Below, piece after piece: positions 28,731-41,737 of a stretch of DNA of 64,000 bases. Location of the stretch: positions 67,796,186 to 67,860,185 of the forward strand of contig CM056743.1 in the NCBI GenBank assembly GCA_029851415.1, given 5' to 3'. Each line of letters starts with the position of its first letter. Position 1 is the first letter of the stretch. The notes below the pieces were generated by a model. That model ran no database searches and was not told the DNA's origin. It was given only the letters and a program-made list of their open reading frames with translations. The DNA comes from Eretmocerus hayati. Lineage: Eukaryota; Arthropoda; Insecta; Hymenoptera; Aphelinidae. The translations under genes were made by a program, and so were the position numbers.

Positions 28731-31321
28731 CCTTCTCGTTGTCGCGGATGATCTCCTTCATCGTCGGAGTGAGTACTCGTTCGGCTCCGATCACTTTCTG
28801 GCGGTCCCAGATCCTCACTCGCTCCGCGACGAGCAAGTGGATGGGCGGAGTACTCGCCAATACGTAAGCCGCATCTCCTGACACAGTGCGGTAGGCACGG
28901 ATACTCCTCAGGGCCGCTCTTCGGTGGACAGGCCCCATTCTCTTCTCGATGATGGTCTTCTCTACTCTCTTCCCCCACACGGGTGCACCGTACAGCATGA
29001 TGGAGGTAGTGACGGTGTTGAGAAGTGCGCGCCTCTTTTCCTTGGGTCCTCCGATATTCGGCATAAGCCGCTGGAGCGCCGCACCGACCCTGCTCGCCTC
29101 CTGGGCGGCTTCCTGGATGTGCTTCTTCAACGACCACTTGTCGTCGAGCCATACACCGAGGTATTTCAGCTCTGTCTTCCGTGGAATCTCTTGCCCGTTG
29201 ATATAAAACCGGGGTAAGTCAAACTTACTACGCCTTGTGACCACGATTGCTTCGCACTTCTTGACAGCGAGCTCCAGAAGCCTGCTAATCATCCACTCGT
29301 AGACTGGGGCCAGCGCTTCGTTCGCGCGTCTACCCAAGATTTCCTCGTTGTCAGCCCATACTATGAGTCCCGCGTCGTCCGCGAAAGCCACTATTATCAC
29401 TCCTTCTGGCAGTTCGATAGACAGTAAGCTGTCATACTGGGTGTTCCAGTTGAACGGCCCGGAGACCGATCCCTGTCCGATTCCGGCGGACAGTACCCGA
29501 ATCTCTTGTCCCTCGTCGGTGTCGTACACGAGGGTCCTGTTCCGCAGGTAGTCACTCGTGACGGCTAGTAGATAGGGGGACACTTTACCTGCTTGGGATT
29601 GATAGACTCGCTCCCAGCTCGCGCAGTTGAATGCGTTCTTTATGTCCAACGCAATGATGGCACAGAATCCTCCTCTTCCTTGGTATGGGTTCCCTACCGA
29701 CGTTTGAACCCGTTCTTGGACCGCCTCGATCGCGTGCTGAGTGCTCCGTCCCTTCCCGGAACCCGAACTGCATTGGTGATAGCCCACCGCCTTCCTCGTA
29801 GGCTTTTTCCACCCTGTTGAGCACCATCCTCTCGTACATTTTCCCGATATTGTCGAGCATGCTGAGAGGGCGTTGACCTCCTTGACCCTTAGGTATCAGG
29901 ACCAGCTTCTGGCGTTTCCACTTGTCCGGGAAAGTTCCCGCGCTCAGACAGATGTTGAAGAGGTCGAGGAGTAGATCTGGCTTGTATTTGAAGACCAGTT
30001 TCAGAGCCTCGTTTGGGATGCCATCCAGGCCAGGGGCCTTGCCGTTCGGTATTCTCTTCGCGGCTATGAGTAGCTCTTGCATAGTGAAGAGCGGGATGGG
30101 GTCCTCGCTCTCCGTAGGGAATGTAACTCTGGGTTCTCCTGCTGGGAAGAGGTCTTCCACGATGGTGCGCAATGTTGCGGCATCGGTCGGTGCTGGGTTG
30201 CCCCTCCGGGGTCGGACCTTTGACATGACCACGCGATATGGCGTGCCCCAGGGGTCTTCGTTAACCATGTCGCACAGTTCACCCCAGCACTTCTCTTTGC
30301 TCCTCCGGATGGCTAGAACGAGAGCCTTCTTTGCTTCTCTGTACGCTCTGTCATCTTCCGCCAGCGATGGTCGTTGCAGCTTCCTTGATCGCCATGCGGT
30401 CCTCCTTTTCTTGTTGCTCGTTCTTCGTAGAGCCTTGATCTCATCGGTGATCCAGTACTCTGGTTTCCTCCAGAAACATGGTGTTGTCCTGCGAGGCATC
30501 GACGCGTTGCAAGCTCTCGTGATGGCGGATGTTACCATCGCCACAGCCTCGTCTGAGGCGGAGTTCATCGGGAGATCTTCGACTGTTTCTATCGATTCCC
30601 GGAATTTTCCCTCGTCCAGCTTCCGTACCTGCCACCCCGTTGGTCGCGGTCTGCGTGTCGTCTGTCTCTGTCCGTCAGTCCTAAGTCGAAACCGAATATG
30701 TCGATGGTCACTCAGTGTTTCCGTGTCCAGAACTTCCCACGATGTCATACGTCCCATGAGCGACGGGCTCATGAACGTCAGGTCGAGGACCGATGATGAA
30801 CCTCCCTCCCGGGACCGAGTGTCGTGCCGGTAATAGGTGATAACCCCCGTCTCGTTCGCGAGCACTAATCCCAATGCCTCCATGGCATCTGCGAGTATTA
30901 CCCCCCGTCTATCGCGCGGCCCCCCGCTCCAAGTCGATTCCTTGGAGTTGGAATCTCCCGCGATTATAACTGGGCCCCCCCCCCCCCATTGCCTCACATC
31001 CTCTTCTAGGTCGTGGAGCTCGTCTTCGAATTCGTGCGTCTTGAGCGACGGCGAGTAGTAGCAGCTGTATACAACTGTGCCCCCTATGGTCTTCCGAGCA
31101 TAAACGCGGCCACTAACAGCTGGTTCAGTCTCGCGGATCGCGGGATTCGTGATCTGAATTACAGCGGTCCCCTAGTGATCGAATGTGGAACGGGACAGTT
31201 CGCGCTTCCGAGGCGCTTCGGAGATGATCAGAACATCGATATCCCCTTCTTTGGCGGCAGTGTGTGGGAGGTCACAAGCGTCCCCGCTTCTCCTGAGGTT
31301 GGCTTGGATGAAGTTAGCCAT
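28725..31321 (-). pseudogene. R1-clade ORF2: APE endonuclease and reverse transcriptase, N-terminal and central part
   Basis: ATG at 31321 opens the endonuclease (MANFIQANLRRS), overlapping the end of ORF1. A TAG at 31172-31174 interrupts it, after which the same frame continues (VIQITNPAIR, VVYSCYYSPS, GGPVIIAGDSN, LSDHRHIRF). The reverse transcriptase follows with LVLIPKGQGGQRPLSML, MQFGFREG, IIALDIKNAFNCASW and the catalytic FADDAGLIVW. One extra C near 29755 (CCCTTCCCGG against CCCTTCCGG in the copy at 61111) shifts the frame. The 3' end of the gene is at 15813-16261. The fragments together would be about 1,010 residues, normal for R1. Confidence 0.85.
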
Positions 31322-33123
31322 TTCCCTCCCCCCCCCCCCTGCGTCTATATGTCGCCCTCGCGTTTTGGTAGGCTGTGCAGTTGCTGGAGCCCGACCTGTG
31401 GTCAGACCTGGTCCCGATAGCCACGCAGCTGAGGCATTTTGGTTTCTCTTCACAGGTAGCGGCGAGGTGTCCTGGTTCACCGCACTGGAAGCAGAGTTTC
31501 GGTTGACGTTCCTCTGCCTTCTCTTTTTTGCAGCGTGAGGCCTTGTGGCCATACTCTAGGCAGTTATAGCAGCGTGGGATGCCTCCCTTCTCGCGGATTC
31601 TCACTCTGCTCCATCCCACCTTGGGTTCTTTCCAGTCCAGGAGGCGGTGAGCGAGCCTCGCTGAGATGGACACAACCGCTGTTTGGGTGCTTCGGGAGCC
31701 GTTTCGCAGGCTCTTGACTATTATGACTCCATCCTCGTTTTCTGGTAGGGCCTTCGCGAGGTCCTTCTGCACTTTAGTTTTGTCGACATCGTAGTCGACT
31801 CCGAGAACCTCGAGGGTCATGCTATTTGCGAGGCAGTGGACGGCCCCTTCGTGCCCGACGACTGGTGTCAGAGCCGCTTTGATGGCTGCAGCGTCGGTGC
31901 CCTTCCTCAGTTCAATTAGGATTTGTCCTTCCTGTGTCTTGCGGATGCCCGTGACTTTAGAGCCCACTTCTCCATTCAGGTCATTCGTCTTTATCTTGCG
32001 CAGCATATCTGCGTAGCTTAACCCACCTTGGTTTGCCGTGACGAGAACGGCGTCGGATATCGCTCTTCTTGGCTTCATCTTTGCCTTCTTTCCAGCGGTG
32101 TCACTTGATCGACCGCTTTTCTTTGCCCTCTTTGTATTTCTCTTAGAGACCACTTCCTGCCAAGGCCCGTCCTGCTTGGGCCTATTAGGAGTCGATGTCG
32201 AGCGCGGTGTTTCGAGGGCTCCCGATGGATGTCCGCGTCGCGTCCTCTTCGTATCGTGCTGTTTCCCTTGTCGCGATTCCGGTTTATTTGCCCCCTTCCC
32301 TGTGTGCCGCTTCCCGACGCGGCTGGCCCAGAGGGCTGCGCACTCCTCTTCATTTTTAGGGTCTTCTCCGCTTCGAGAAGTGTGGTCTCGAAAGCCGCTC
32401 TCTCCCCTTTGTCTGCCGCAAGTAGGCCTTCGAGAGCGTGGCCAATCTTCTTGAGCTCTTCCATGTCGCCCTGAGTTCCTTCTGGGATGTTGGAGGCAGA
32501 CTCGGCTATCCCTATGACCAAGTTCAGGTCGTCGAGGAGAAGATGAGTCTTCTCCTCCATCTGTTCTTGGCACATTTTCAAGTCCCTCCATCCTTCCATT
32601 AGATCGGGGGCCTTGTCTCCACTTCTTTGTCGACTGACCTTCCCAGGTGTGGGGAACCGATCGATGTCCATATCCTCCGGTGTTTTTGACCTTTTTCGAG
32701 TCCGCGGTCACAGTCCTTGGATGTCAGGGTGTCTTCTAACTTCTGGGACTCCGTGGTGGTGTTAGAGTCCCCTGAATCCGAGCTGGAATCGGCGGTATCG
32801 TCTCCCTTGTTCTTGTCTTGCGTCAGCTGGATCTTGATCGCGGGGTTGATCTTCATCAGCTTGTCTGCCGCCGCTTGCGCTTCTGCAGCAACCTTCGCGT
32901 TCTTCTCTTTTGGGCTCAAGAATGTGAGCTTCGATTGCTTCAGCGTTCGCTTATCTACTTCCTCACCCAGACCCTTTCTCTTCCTGCTGTTCGGGGTGAG
33001 GTCTACTCCTTTCTGGTGTTGGTCCTTTATTCCAACTATCTTCGCCAGAGGCGTATTTCCATCGCTCGTAGCTTTACGCGTGAGTCCACCAGCCAAGTGT
33101 GCCACTGGTAGCGCGCTTTGCAT
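31314..33123 (-). pseudogene. R1-clade ORF1 (gag-like, CCHC zinc knuckles), frameshifted
   Basis: RNA-binding ORF1 protein of the LINE. The C-terminal half has CCHC knuckles (CYNCLEYGHKASRC, CFQCGEPGHLAATC) and a further Cys pair, preceded by an RRM-like region (GSKVTGIRKTQEGQILIEL). The N-terminal half is charged and low complexity. The product is spread over three frames: about 33123-32700, about 32671-32300 and about 32250-31314. The first shift is near a run of T at 32680-32696. Poly-C runs at 31330-31340, 30969-30988 and 33130-33142 are prone to slippage, so some shifts might be sequencing errors. Confidence 0.8.
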
Positions 33124-33460
33124 CGTTGGGCCCCCCCCCCCCCAAGATCCGAATGGGGCCCCGCTTTACTTGGGGAATTCTTGCCGTCAATGCTGGACAT
33201 CTTCTTCTTTCTTCTTTTTCCAGGGCCTGGAATCGCATGTTGGCCGACCCCGGACCAGACCAGCACGGGTGTGGTGTGTTGTGTGATGCGTGTTCTGCAT
33301 AATGTTGGTATGTCTGTGTAATGCTTGAGCAAGCGTAAGTATGGTGCGTGTAGAGTGTAGTGTGTGTGTTAGTGTAAGTGTAGGACTCGGGTCCGGAGGG
33401 GCGTCACTCCCTCAAGCTCCAAGTGCAACCCTAAGGTCACACCCAAAGCCCCCTACGGGT

Positions 33461-33462
<2 letters not shown>

Positions 33463-33488
<26 letters not shown>
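33463..33488. repeat. (CT)n shared by two LINEs
   Basis: CT tract at the 5' end of the - strand R1-clade LINE and at the truncated 5' end of the + strand family A LINE, so both elements abut the same microsatellite. Confidence 0.92.
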
Positions 33489-33489
<1 letters not shown>

Positions 33490-33491
<2 letters not shown>

Positions 33492-36112
33492 AATGGATTG
33501 ATCACATGTATGTAGATGAAAATGACATCATTACCGACTCACGAAACAGACTATTGCCCAGTTTTGGCAGGCACGCGGTCATTGAAGTGACCATCAACGT
33601 CTTCACTCCTGCTCCGCCTAAAAATTCCTTCACTTACAGGGATTTTCGTAACATCACTCCAGAGCAGTTGAATGATCGCCTGCTTCGCTGTGACTGGACA
33701 GCGCTCAACAATGCTGAAACTAGCTTGGAAGATGCAATTAATTGTCTTAATGAAAACTTAAAAGTTGTTCTGGACGAACTAGCACCGGAAAAAACGATTT
33801 ACCCTCGTAAAGGTGATGCTCCTTGGATTGGTCCCGAGCTGAAGGCACTCATTAAGAAGCGAGATGCGACGCGTAGGCGCTGGGAGCGAAATCAATGCAA
33901 CCTGCGCAAGTGTTCTGAGCTTCAAAATGAGTTCTTTCGCCTCAGTGAAGAAGTTGACGTGCGCATCGAAAAAGAGCGGAATTCCTTCATTCAGAATCAC
34001 CTTTCAGACGCTCTTGATCAACATAAAAATATTTGGAAGGAAATGCGTAACCTCGGCCTCTTGTCCAAGAGCAAAGAGGAGGAGCTTCACGGCTTCACCC
34101 CGGGTGAGTTGAACGCTCACTTTGCGGGAGTCTCTGTCTCCACCCACGAAAATATAGAAGATGCGATGGATGAAATTATGGTGGCTCCAGAGGAGGGTTT
34201 CAAATTCAAGCCAACCAATTTCAATGAAGTAGTCCTTGCTATAAAACATTTCTCCTCACAGGCTCGCGGGGCAGACGGAATTCCTCAAAGTGTGATCGCG
34301 AAGGCTCTCCCGGCGTTGGGTGACCTTATTGTACATATTTTTAACTCCTCTTCCGCTCACAGCATTTTCCCTGAGGCTTGGAAGAAAGCACAGCTGATTG
34401 CGCTGAAGAAGACTGCAGCTCCATCATCAGTCTCGGATTTCCGCCCTATAGCGCTGCTGTGCTTTCTCTCCAAGGTTCTCGAAAAGGTTGCACACGACCA
34501 AATCACGGAGTACTTGAAGAAAGAAAGATTATTAGATCGCTTCCAGGCTGGTTTCAGGCAACACCACAGTACCCAGACAGCTTTGCTGAAATTGACAGAT
34601 GACATTAGACTAGACATCGATAGGAAAAAGATCACCCTATTACTGCTCTTTGACTTCAGCAAAGCCTTTGACACGATATCACCAACGAAACTTCTGAGTA
34701 AACTCCGACAACTAGGTTTCTCACGATCGGCCCTCCTGTGGATCAAATCTTATTTACAAGGTCGCACCCAACTAGTCACCTCTAAAAATAGGGATTCTGA
34801 TTGGCTTGCAACCAATCTGGGTGTTCCGCAGGGCTCCGTTCTTGGACCTTTACTCTTCAGTTTGTATGTCAATGACTTGCCCGGGTTACTGAACGGAAAG
34901 TCGGTAGATCATCTCTTTTACGCTGATGACCTCCAAATTTATCTTCAGGTGGAGAAAAATAAGATCAGAGAGGGGATCGCTCGATTAGAAGAAGTGGGGC
35001 GACTGGTTGCTGATTGGGCTGCGGGCTCCGGCCTGCGTCTCAACGCTGGTAAGACCAAAGCAATCTTTTTCTCTTCTGAGAGGAATATCAAAGATCTGAA
35101 AAGTATGGACTTGCCAGGGGTTGAGATACAGGAAGGAGTTTTCGTCCCTTTCAGTGATACAGTCGTGAGCCTTGGTGTTGTTCTAGATAGCGAATTGTCG
35201 TGGAAACCGCAAATTAATCAAGTGACAAAGAAAGTCAACAGGGCCCTATACAGTTTGCGGTTTTTTAGGGCATGCATCACCAGGACTCTTCGCATTCGAC
35301 TAGTCGAGGCGTTAGTCCAGCCTCATCTGGACTACTGCACGGTCACATATCTTGACGCAGCGGACGAACAGCGGCAACGGATACAGCGACTGAGCAATTC
35401 ATTTGTGAGATACATTTTTGATCTTAGGAGAGACGAGCACATCACTCCGTTCAGGGACAGCTTGGATTGGTTGCGTACTGATTCGCGGCGAATGTAGTTT
35501 GCAGGCATTATCATGTATAAGATCATGCACATGAGGGAACCTGGTTACCTGTCTGCAATGTTCACCAGGCACCAATCCGAGCGCCCTGGGCGTGGGAATG
35601 CACAAGAGCAGGAACTCAAAGTACCCAGAATGAGACTCGAGTACGGAAGACGATCTTTCCAAGCCCAGTGTGCTCATTTCTGGAACTTTCTCCCTTCGGG
35701 ATTTCGGCAGATCGCAAAAATTTCGATTTTTAAGGATGCTTTGAAAGAATTCCTTCGTTCACAGCCTCCCCAGATAATTGATGTGGACAAGAACCATTAC
35801 TTCAATCTTTGAAGGTCATTGGGCTCTTCTCTTTTTATATGGACTGTGATTATACTCACAACCTGTTACATGACTGATTAGAAGATAACTGCGATATTTT
35901 GTTGAGCCTTTGTCCTATTCATTAAATGTTTTTTAAGCAGCCTTTGTTGCTGCAATCTTGACTAGTCACAACTTGTGATAACCTACCTGTCCTTGACCAA
36001 AAGATTTATTTATATTAATTGATAATTTCTATTTATACGACATATGTATCCCACATGTGATATTTGACTTTTGCCTCCGGGCGAATAAAGGTCGTCTATC
36101 TATCTATCTATC
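33490..36112 (+). mobile_element. Family A LINE (CR1/Jockey superfamily), 5'-truncated
   Basis: Starts inside the endonuclease domain straight after (CT)n, then covers the reverse transcriptase and 3' UTR. The 3' UTR has GACTAGTCACAACTTGTGA (35960-35978) and CCTTGACCAA, and the copy ends in a (CTAT)n tail at about 36094-36110. It corresponds to 49375 onward in the longer copy at 46.6-51.3 kb. Confidence 0.85.
33494..35812 (+). pseudogene. Family A ORF2 fragment: reverse transcriptase with one nonsense codon
   Basis: The frame is open from the truncation point: end of the endonuclease (DHMYVDENDIITDSRN), then a linker with GPELKALIKKRDATRRRW. The reverse transcriptase follows with DFRPIALLCFLSKVLEK, FRQHHSTQTALLKL, LLFDFSKAFDTI, GVPQGSVLGPLLFSLYVNDL and the catalytic FYADDLQIY. 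A TAG at 35495-35497 replaces a Tyr found at the same place in the copy at 62.8 kb. The same frame then continues to 35812. Without a promoter and N-terminus it cannot act on its own. Confidence 0.85.
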
Positions 36113-36956
36113 TCTCTCTGCCGGTAAGTGCTTGGAACCAGCCGCTTTGTACATCGCTCTTACTTCGAGTATAATCACACCAGTATTTTTGCACTCCGCG
36201 GAGGAGACTTTTTGTTCACAGGTATTTCCATCTCCTTCTGGCTCTATGTGCTACGGTGCAGTTTTGGCTGGCTTGAAATTTTTGAGCCGAGGAGAGGAAA
36301 TATCTGATAGCAGTTTTGAGGTTATGGATCAACTTCGGCAGTATAGCCCGCCAACGTGCAGCTCTTGTTAACTACCAAGTGAGCCCTACCACGCTTCTCA
36401 TTGTTGAGCAATCAGCTAGCAACGTTGATGGTGGATAAAGAATTGGGTGCTGATCTCACTGTTTTGGGCTAATCATTGCCACCATCCTGTCGAGCTGAAG
36501 TGTTCAGTGCATCACCCTGGCCTGCCTGTGATCGTGCCTCATCGTTCTTATCGTGGCCTTGAAGGAAGTGAGCATTCAATTGTCATAGTGATTGTGTGAT
36601 CAGTGAGTGGCGTATGTAGTAACCTCTATGTTACGTTTTTTCTTCCCTTTGAATCCCCCGGTTCATGTCAAAAGTATGTGGGGGTCATAATTGACATATG
36701 TTGTGTCTTTGCGTGAATTTGGTAATAGTGGCGCCATCTTACGGCGCATACGGTATGTTCGAACCGACTTGACGTGAGTCAATTGATAGTAATGTCGGTA
36801 TCTCTTGCACAAGGAGCTTTGTAGTCACAAGAGCGGTCAGTAGATGTCAGTACCGGTCTATTTTAGATAGAATTCTGCACTGTTTTGATAGTAATGTTAG
36901 TAATTTTGACGTGATGAATAACTTTTGTTTTAGCCAAAATTGATCATATTATTTTA
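36113..36956 (+). other. Family A-like 5' UTR fragment and unassigned sequence
   Basis: CTCTCTCTGCCGGTAAGTG at 36110-36128 resembles CTCTCTCTGGCGGTAAGTG before the full copy at 46.6 kb, and similarity continues weakly to about 36310 (ACATCGCT, GAGGAGACTTTTT). The remaining 650 bp up to the family B ORF1 shows nothing recognisable and may include its 5' UTR. Confidence 0.45.
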
Positions 36957-37977
36957 ATGAAGGTCTGTAAGAGGTGTAACCGTGAAGTAGTTTCTAGTGT
37001 TGACTGTCGTGAGTGCAAGAGTTCTTTTCATCCAAGCTGTGTACCGAAGTATCTGGCTAACTGGCCAGCTGACTTTTATTGTGCTCCTTCTTTCAAAGAT
37101 ACTCTTCGGCGCAGTGAAGATACTAGTGTGACCAAAGATAAAGGCCAATCTTGCTTTGGGCCGAATTCTCGTGATACTGCTTTTAATAGATCAAGAAATT
37201 CAGATAACGTTGACTGCTTTACTCTGAGTGACGATAACGTAGAAAATAGTGAAACTCTACCGAAAATGGCGAGTTTGCCGGAAAATTGGGAAAATCTCAC
37301 TACATCTCAGCAGTTGGCTGCCCTTTTTGATACTGTCAATTCTGAATCGGACCAAGCTAACCAGCGTTTAGACGCATTGTCTGGCAAAGTTGATGAGTTT
37401 ACGCAGTCAAGGGGACAACAAGATCAAAGAATCACTCAACTTGAACATGAGAACCAAAGTCTCCGAAATAAGCTCGAACAAATGAAAGAGTTGCGCGTCA
37501 GCGGAGTACCTACCTCGGAGATGAAAGTCGTTGGTATCTCTAGATCCTGCTCGCTTCCTCTCAATGCGCTCACCCGCACTATTTTCAAAACTTTGGAGAT
37601 CGAGTCACTTTACAATGATGTGCTCAAAATGCGCGAGTTGAAGTTCCAACAATCGTGACGACACTTATTCATATATAATTAAATTCAAATCTCGTGCTAT
37701 CCGTGACCACGCGATGGAAGTTGAACGTGAATTCGGCGAATTGAAGTATGGTGACTTTGCACCTCCTAGCAGTGAGAGTGACTCGAGAATCGAAGTCAAT
37801 ATTTTAGAAATGCTTCCTCAAGTAGTTCATAACCTACGTTTATTGGCTAAAGAGCGCGCTCAGCAGTTAAATTATAAATATGTGTGGGCTCGGAATGGGA
37901 ATGTTCTTGTACGTCAAGAGGATGGGAGTGATAGAATTGCGATCGTTACTGAGACTGACCTTGAGAGAATGGCATGA
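36957..37977 (+). pseudogene. Family B ORF1 with PHD-like finger
   Basis: ATG at 36957. Residues about 3-45 carry a PHD/zinc-finger pattern (CKRCNREVVSSVDCRECKSS, FHPSCV). A coiled-coil region with heptad-like Leu follows near 150-180 (HENQSLRNKLEQMKEL). The frame breaks near 37650. It resumes at 37714-37977 with an FP-like C-terminal domain (LAKERAQQLNYKYVWARNG) ending TGA. ORF1 proteins of this layout bind LINE RNA. One frameshift or short lesion separates the two parts. Confidence 0.7.
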
Positions 37978-38015
37978 CTTCGATCTCGTGTGCCTGCGCG
38001 TGAGAACAACTCAGT

Positions 38016-40126
38016 ATGTCACTTAGAATTGCCCAACTTAATGTTAGTTCCTTGAATGAGCACTTCACCGAGATAACGTCATTCCCTTATGATCATCGAA
38101 TTGACATTTTACTCATTTCGGATACATGGTTGACGCCAAATCATGCTGATGCTCTTTTCTCGATAGCGAATTACTCATTTGTTAAGAACGACCGTGGTGT
38201 GCGATGGACAACGGGTAAACGTGAGTTCGTCCAAGGAGGTGGTGTTGGTATTTATATTCGTAATGGCTTGAACTATCGTGTGCTCCAATCATCTAGAATT
38301 TCGAGGATTAATGAAACAGAATTCCTAATACTAGACGTGAAGACACCAGAGAACCGAAAAATCCTAGTTGCATCTGTCTACCGTCAACCAAAAGGACATG
38401 TGTTGACCAATTTTTTTTTTGATTCGAGAAACTATCAGCGTTCTATCCTAACGTAATCCTAGGCGGCGATTTGAACTCAGATTTATTGGCCGAAGACCAT
38501 TATTCTTCTCATTTGCGAGATTTGGTCCATGAAAAATCACTATACTTTATCACTTTCGGTTCAACACACCATCTTGAGAATAGTGACACGTGGATTGATG
38601 TTATATTGACCGATTGTGCTGATAAAGTTGTGCACCAGTTCAAATCAGATGCCCCGTTCATTAATGGTCATGATTTTCTCATAATTGATTATAGATTCCC
38701 TTGTAGCACCAGAAAATCCAAAATATTGACTTCGCGTGATTACCGTCAATTTGATCCCGCTCTTTTCAGTGATCAGTTGGAAATTATGTTGAATAGTATG
38801 CCACTTGCCATTTGTAGCAATGTAAATGAGTCACTCAGTAACTTTACAACTCTTGCGCTTAGTTTGCTTGACCAAATGGCTCCTGTTACCAGACGTTCTA
38901 TCCGAGAGCGTGTAAACCCGTGAGCCCTGAGCTTCGACGAGAGGGCAAGGAGCGGGGAAGAGCTTACTCGCAAGCAAAAAAGTCGAATAACCCTAGGCTG
39001 TGGGCTAAGTATAAGCTCCTCAGGAAACAGCACAAGTATCGAATGAGGGAGGCAAAGAATAAATTTTGTCTCAAATCCTTGACGGATGCTTCTGGTAAAT
39101 CGGGCTATTGGGCAGTCTTGCGGAAGCTTGGACTTTCCAAAGACTCTAGTAGGTCACCTTAAGAGATATTCTCAGCGGAAGAATTGAATCGTTTTTATTC
39201 TGAAATGTCTAGCCGATACCCGAATTGTTCTTCTGATGCCTTGCAATCTATCATCAATGGTACTTGTACTGAGTGTGTTCACCCTATGTCCTCCTTAAAA
39301 CATGTTAATGGCATCCAAGTATATGAGTCAATGCTGAGTTGCCTACCTAAGTCGAAAGGGCAGAGTTGTGATGGCCTATCTCTACAAAATTTCAAATCGG
39401 TCTTGTCGTCGCTTGTTCCGTATTTTGTGAGTTTATTCAATTTATCTATAGAGACGTGCCACTATCCCGAGACGTGGAAAAAATCATTGATCATTCCGTT
39501 GAGCAAGGTCCCTCGCCCAAGAGCATTGTCAGACACTAGGCCAATTTCCAACCTGCCTCATTTTGCCAAAGTTTCTGATACGATAGTGACCAAACAGTTG
39601 GTCGCACATCTTGAACAACATAATATCTTGACTGAATCTCAGTCTGGGTTTCGTGCGAATTATAGTACACAGACTGCCTTGCTGAAAATTCCTGAGGACA
39701 TTCGTGTTGGTGTCGAGAAGGGTCTAGTGACACTGCAGGTTTTATTTGACTTCGAAACTGCCTTCAACAGTGTGGACCATGAGCTACTGCTGCGCAGGAT
39801 GAAGGAATTAAACTTTCCCAATGGAACGATAATGTGGTTCCATTCTTTTTTGAGTGGCAGATGACAATCTGTTGTCGACGGAGATGGAAGTCCATCACAA
39901 TTTGAACCCACGTCTTCGAGTTTTCCGCAAGGTTCAAACCCAGGACCAATTATTTCCCTCATTTTCATAGATCCAATCATGCGAATCTTGCGACATTGCA
40001 AGGGTATGCTTTTTGCTGATGATTTTCAGATTTACATCCAAGGAAAACCTTCTGAATTGCCCGAGATGATTGTCAAGATAAACGAAGATTGTGCTAGTAT
40101 AGTGCAATGGGCTGTAGACTTTTAAC
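38016..40126 (+). pseudogene. Family B ORF2, endonuclease and reverse transcriptase up to the hAT insertion
   Basis: ATG at 38016 opens an APE endonuclease (RIAQLNVSSLNEHF, LLISDTWL, GGGVGIYIRNG, ILVASVYRQP). Frames break near a T run at 38408-38418 and again near 38920, 39160 and 39861. The reverse transcriptase is recognised by KKSLIIPLSKV, SQSGFRANYSTQTALLK, VLFDFETAFNSVDHELL and LFADDFQIYIQG. The protein is cut at 40126 by the hAT element, and its end is at 45312-46052. Confidence 0.75.
40119..40126 (+). repeat. 8-bp target-site duplication CTTTTAAC (left)
   Basis: Identical to 45304-45311, flanking CAGGG...CCCTG termini, as expected for hAT insertion. Confidence 0.92.
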
Positions 40127-40135
40127 CAGGGTTTG

Positions 40136-40525
40136 TAACGAAACTTATGTTTCGTTTCGTTTCGTTTATTTCGGTGAAATTTCAATAATGTTTAGTTTCG
40201 TTTCGTTTTTCAACAACCATAATCAAAATTCCAGAATTTAGTTTAGTTTTTTCCATAAACGAAACTAAACTTAATAATTTGATTCGAATTACGTTTTTCA
40301 TTCCGTTTATGAGAAACGAAACTAAACAAAAACGAATTATGGTTGAGCTAGAAACTTAACGAATCCCAACAAAAATGTCGGTGAGAGAAACGAAACAAAA
40401 CGTTAATCATGTATAATTACGGTTACAATAAACGAAACGAAACATAATCGATATGTTTCGTCAGAAGACCAAACGAAATCAAACGAAACTATTTCGTTTG
40501 AGGGGAGGAAAGTAAACGGAAGTAA
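40136..40525. repeat. Left hAT subterminal repeat array (GTTTCGTTT)
   Basis: GTTTCGTTT, AACGAAACT and variants occur on both strands at intervals of 10-50 bp. They are likely transposase binding sites. Confidence 0.8.
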
Positions 40526-41499
40526 TTTCGATTATGATTATGATAAACGATATACAGGAACGGTTGCATGAGCGAACGCAAATTTTCTCCTCCACCCCCC
40601 CCCGCCTCTCACGCGCTTTCGGCAAGACTTCGGCAGAACAGTGGTAGGTAATGGACAACACCCATGCTAGTCGATCGGAATTTCTTTCGAAATGTCTCGA
40701 CGTGCATGTCTGAGCATCCGATAAATGTACAACAACAGACGACGATGGTGGCGACGATCCTAACCCTATGACCCACAAGGCTTCGTGACGTGGGCACCCG
40801 AGTTTGCAAAAAAATTATGGGAAATGTACTATCTGATTAGTATACTATCTAATAGTATTCCATTCAAACAAGGGCTGTCAAGTAAATGTGATGATTGGTG
40901 AAATCTCAGAAATTTTCTTGAACAGCGCGTATGAGCTGCCAGCTCCCAGAGGAGTCTTTGGATTTGGGAATTTGGGGTTCACACAGACCTGAGTGCTTTG
41001 TGAACCAACAGTGAGGATAGGATATGGGATCAGTATTGGACACATTTCTATTATTTCAGCATTAATGCAGTTACGCGAATTTGCATTCCACTGCACCATC
41101 TCCGTTCGATCGTTGCATTAGTAACGGCACAACACTTGGTGATGGGGAGGGTCTCTCTACCTTCCCTAGGCGAGAGGATTGAAGTCCACAGGCCAATAAC
41201 GCAAAGAAGAAGGAGAGCAGAGACGGTGAAAGCGACCGGCCAATCTGCGAGCGCCCTCCGGGTTAGCCATGTTGGATTCCGGTGGCTGCGCGAGGAAGTG
41301 AGCTGAGTCTGAGCGCCGGAGTGAGCAGACCTTCTTCATATGATTGTGGTCTCAGTGAAACCACCTGACTGGACCTTGTATGAAATCGTGCTCCGCGGCA
41401 ACTAACGAGCTTTTTTATCGAGCACCTCATACAATAATGATCATTTTGGGGACATAAGAGAACTTACTTCACGGTAGCAGAAGTCTCGTACGGATAGTA
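40526..41499. other. hAT interior, no gene seen
   Basis: Includes a short poly-C run near 40598. No supportable coding region. Confidence 0.5.
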
Positions 41500-41737
41500 C
41501 AGTCATCCCTCGTTAACACGAACACCTTTAACACGAATTCTCTCATTAACACGAATGAAATTCTTGTCCCGTTGAGAATGCATTGGCTCTCATGGACATT
41601 TTTTGAGTTAACACGAATTTTCGTTAACACGAATTTCGAACGATTTTCCGGTCCCGTCTGACTCAAGATCTTGGTTAGTACGAATTCAGATTTGTAAACA
41701 GAGTCAATGTCCGCGAGGAACAGCTCAGGACATCGCG

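Larger units (their letters stand above)
15329..33462 (-). mobile_element. R1-clade LINE, near full length, split by a DNA transposon
   Basis: On the - strand the element starts next to (GA)n at 33463. It encodes a CCHC-type gag protein, then an APE endonuclease and reverse transcriptase, and ends in a poly(A) tail (poly-T 15329-15343) next to (GA)n. Without the 12,463-bp insert and the 6-bp duplication it is about 5.67 kb, the usual R1 size. ORF1 and ORF2 overlap by a few bases, as in the R1 clade. Both frames are damaged. A second copy, 5'-truncated, is at 59180-61432. Confidence 0.85.

Noticed and set aside
29922..30833. 303-codon open frame on the + strand
   Set aside because: Antisense shadow of the R1-clade reverse transcriptase region, which has all expected motifs on the - strand.
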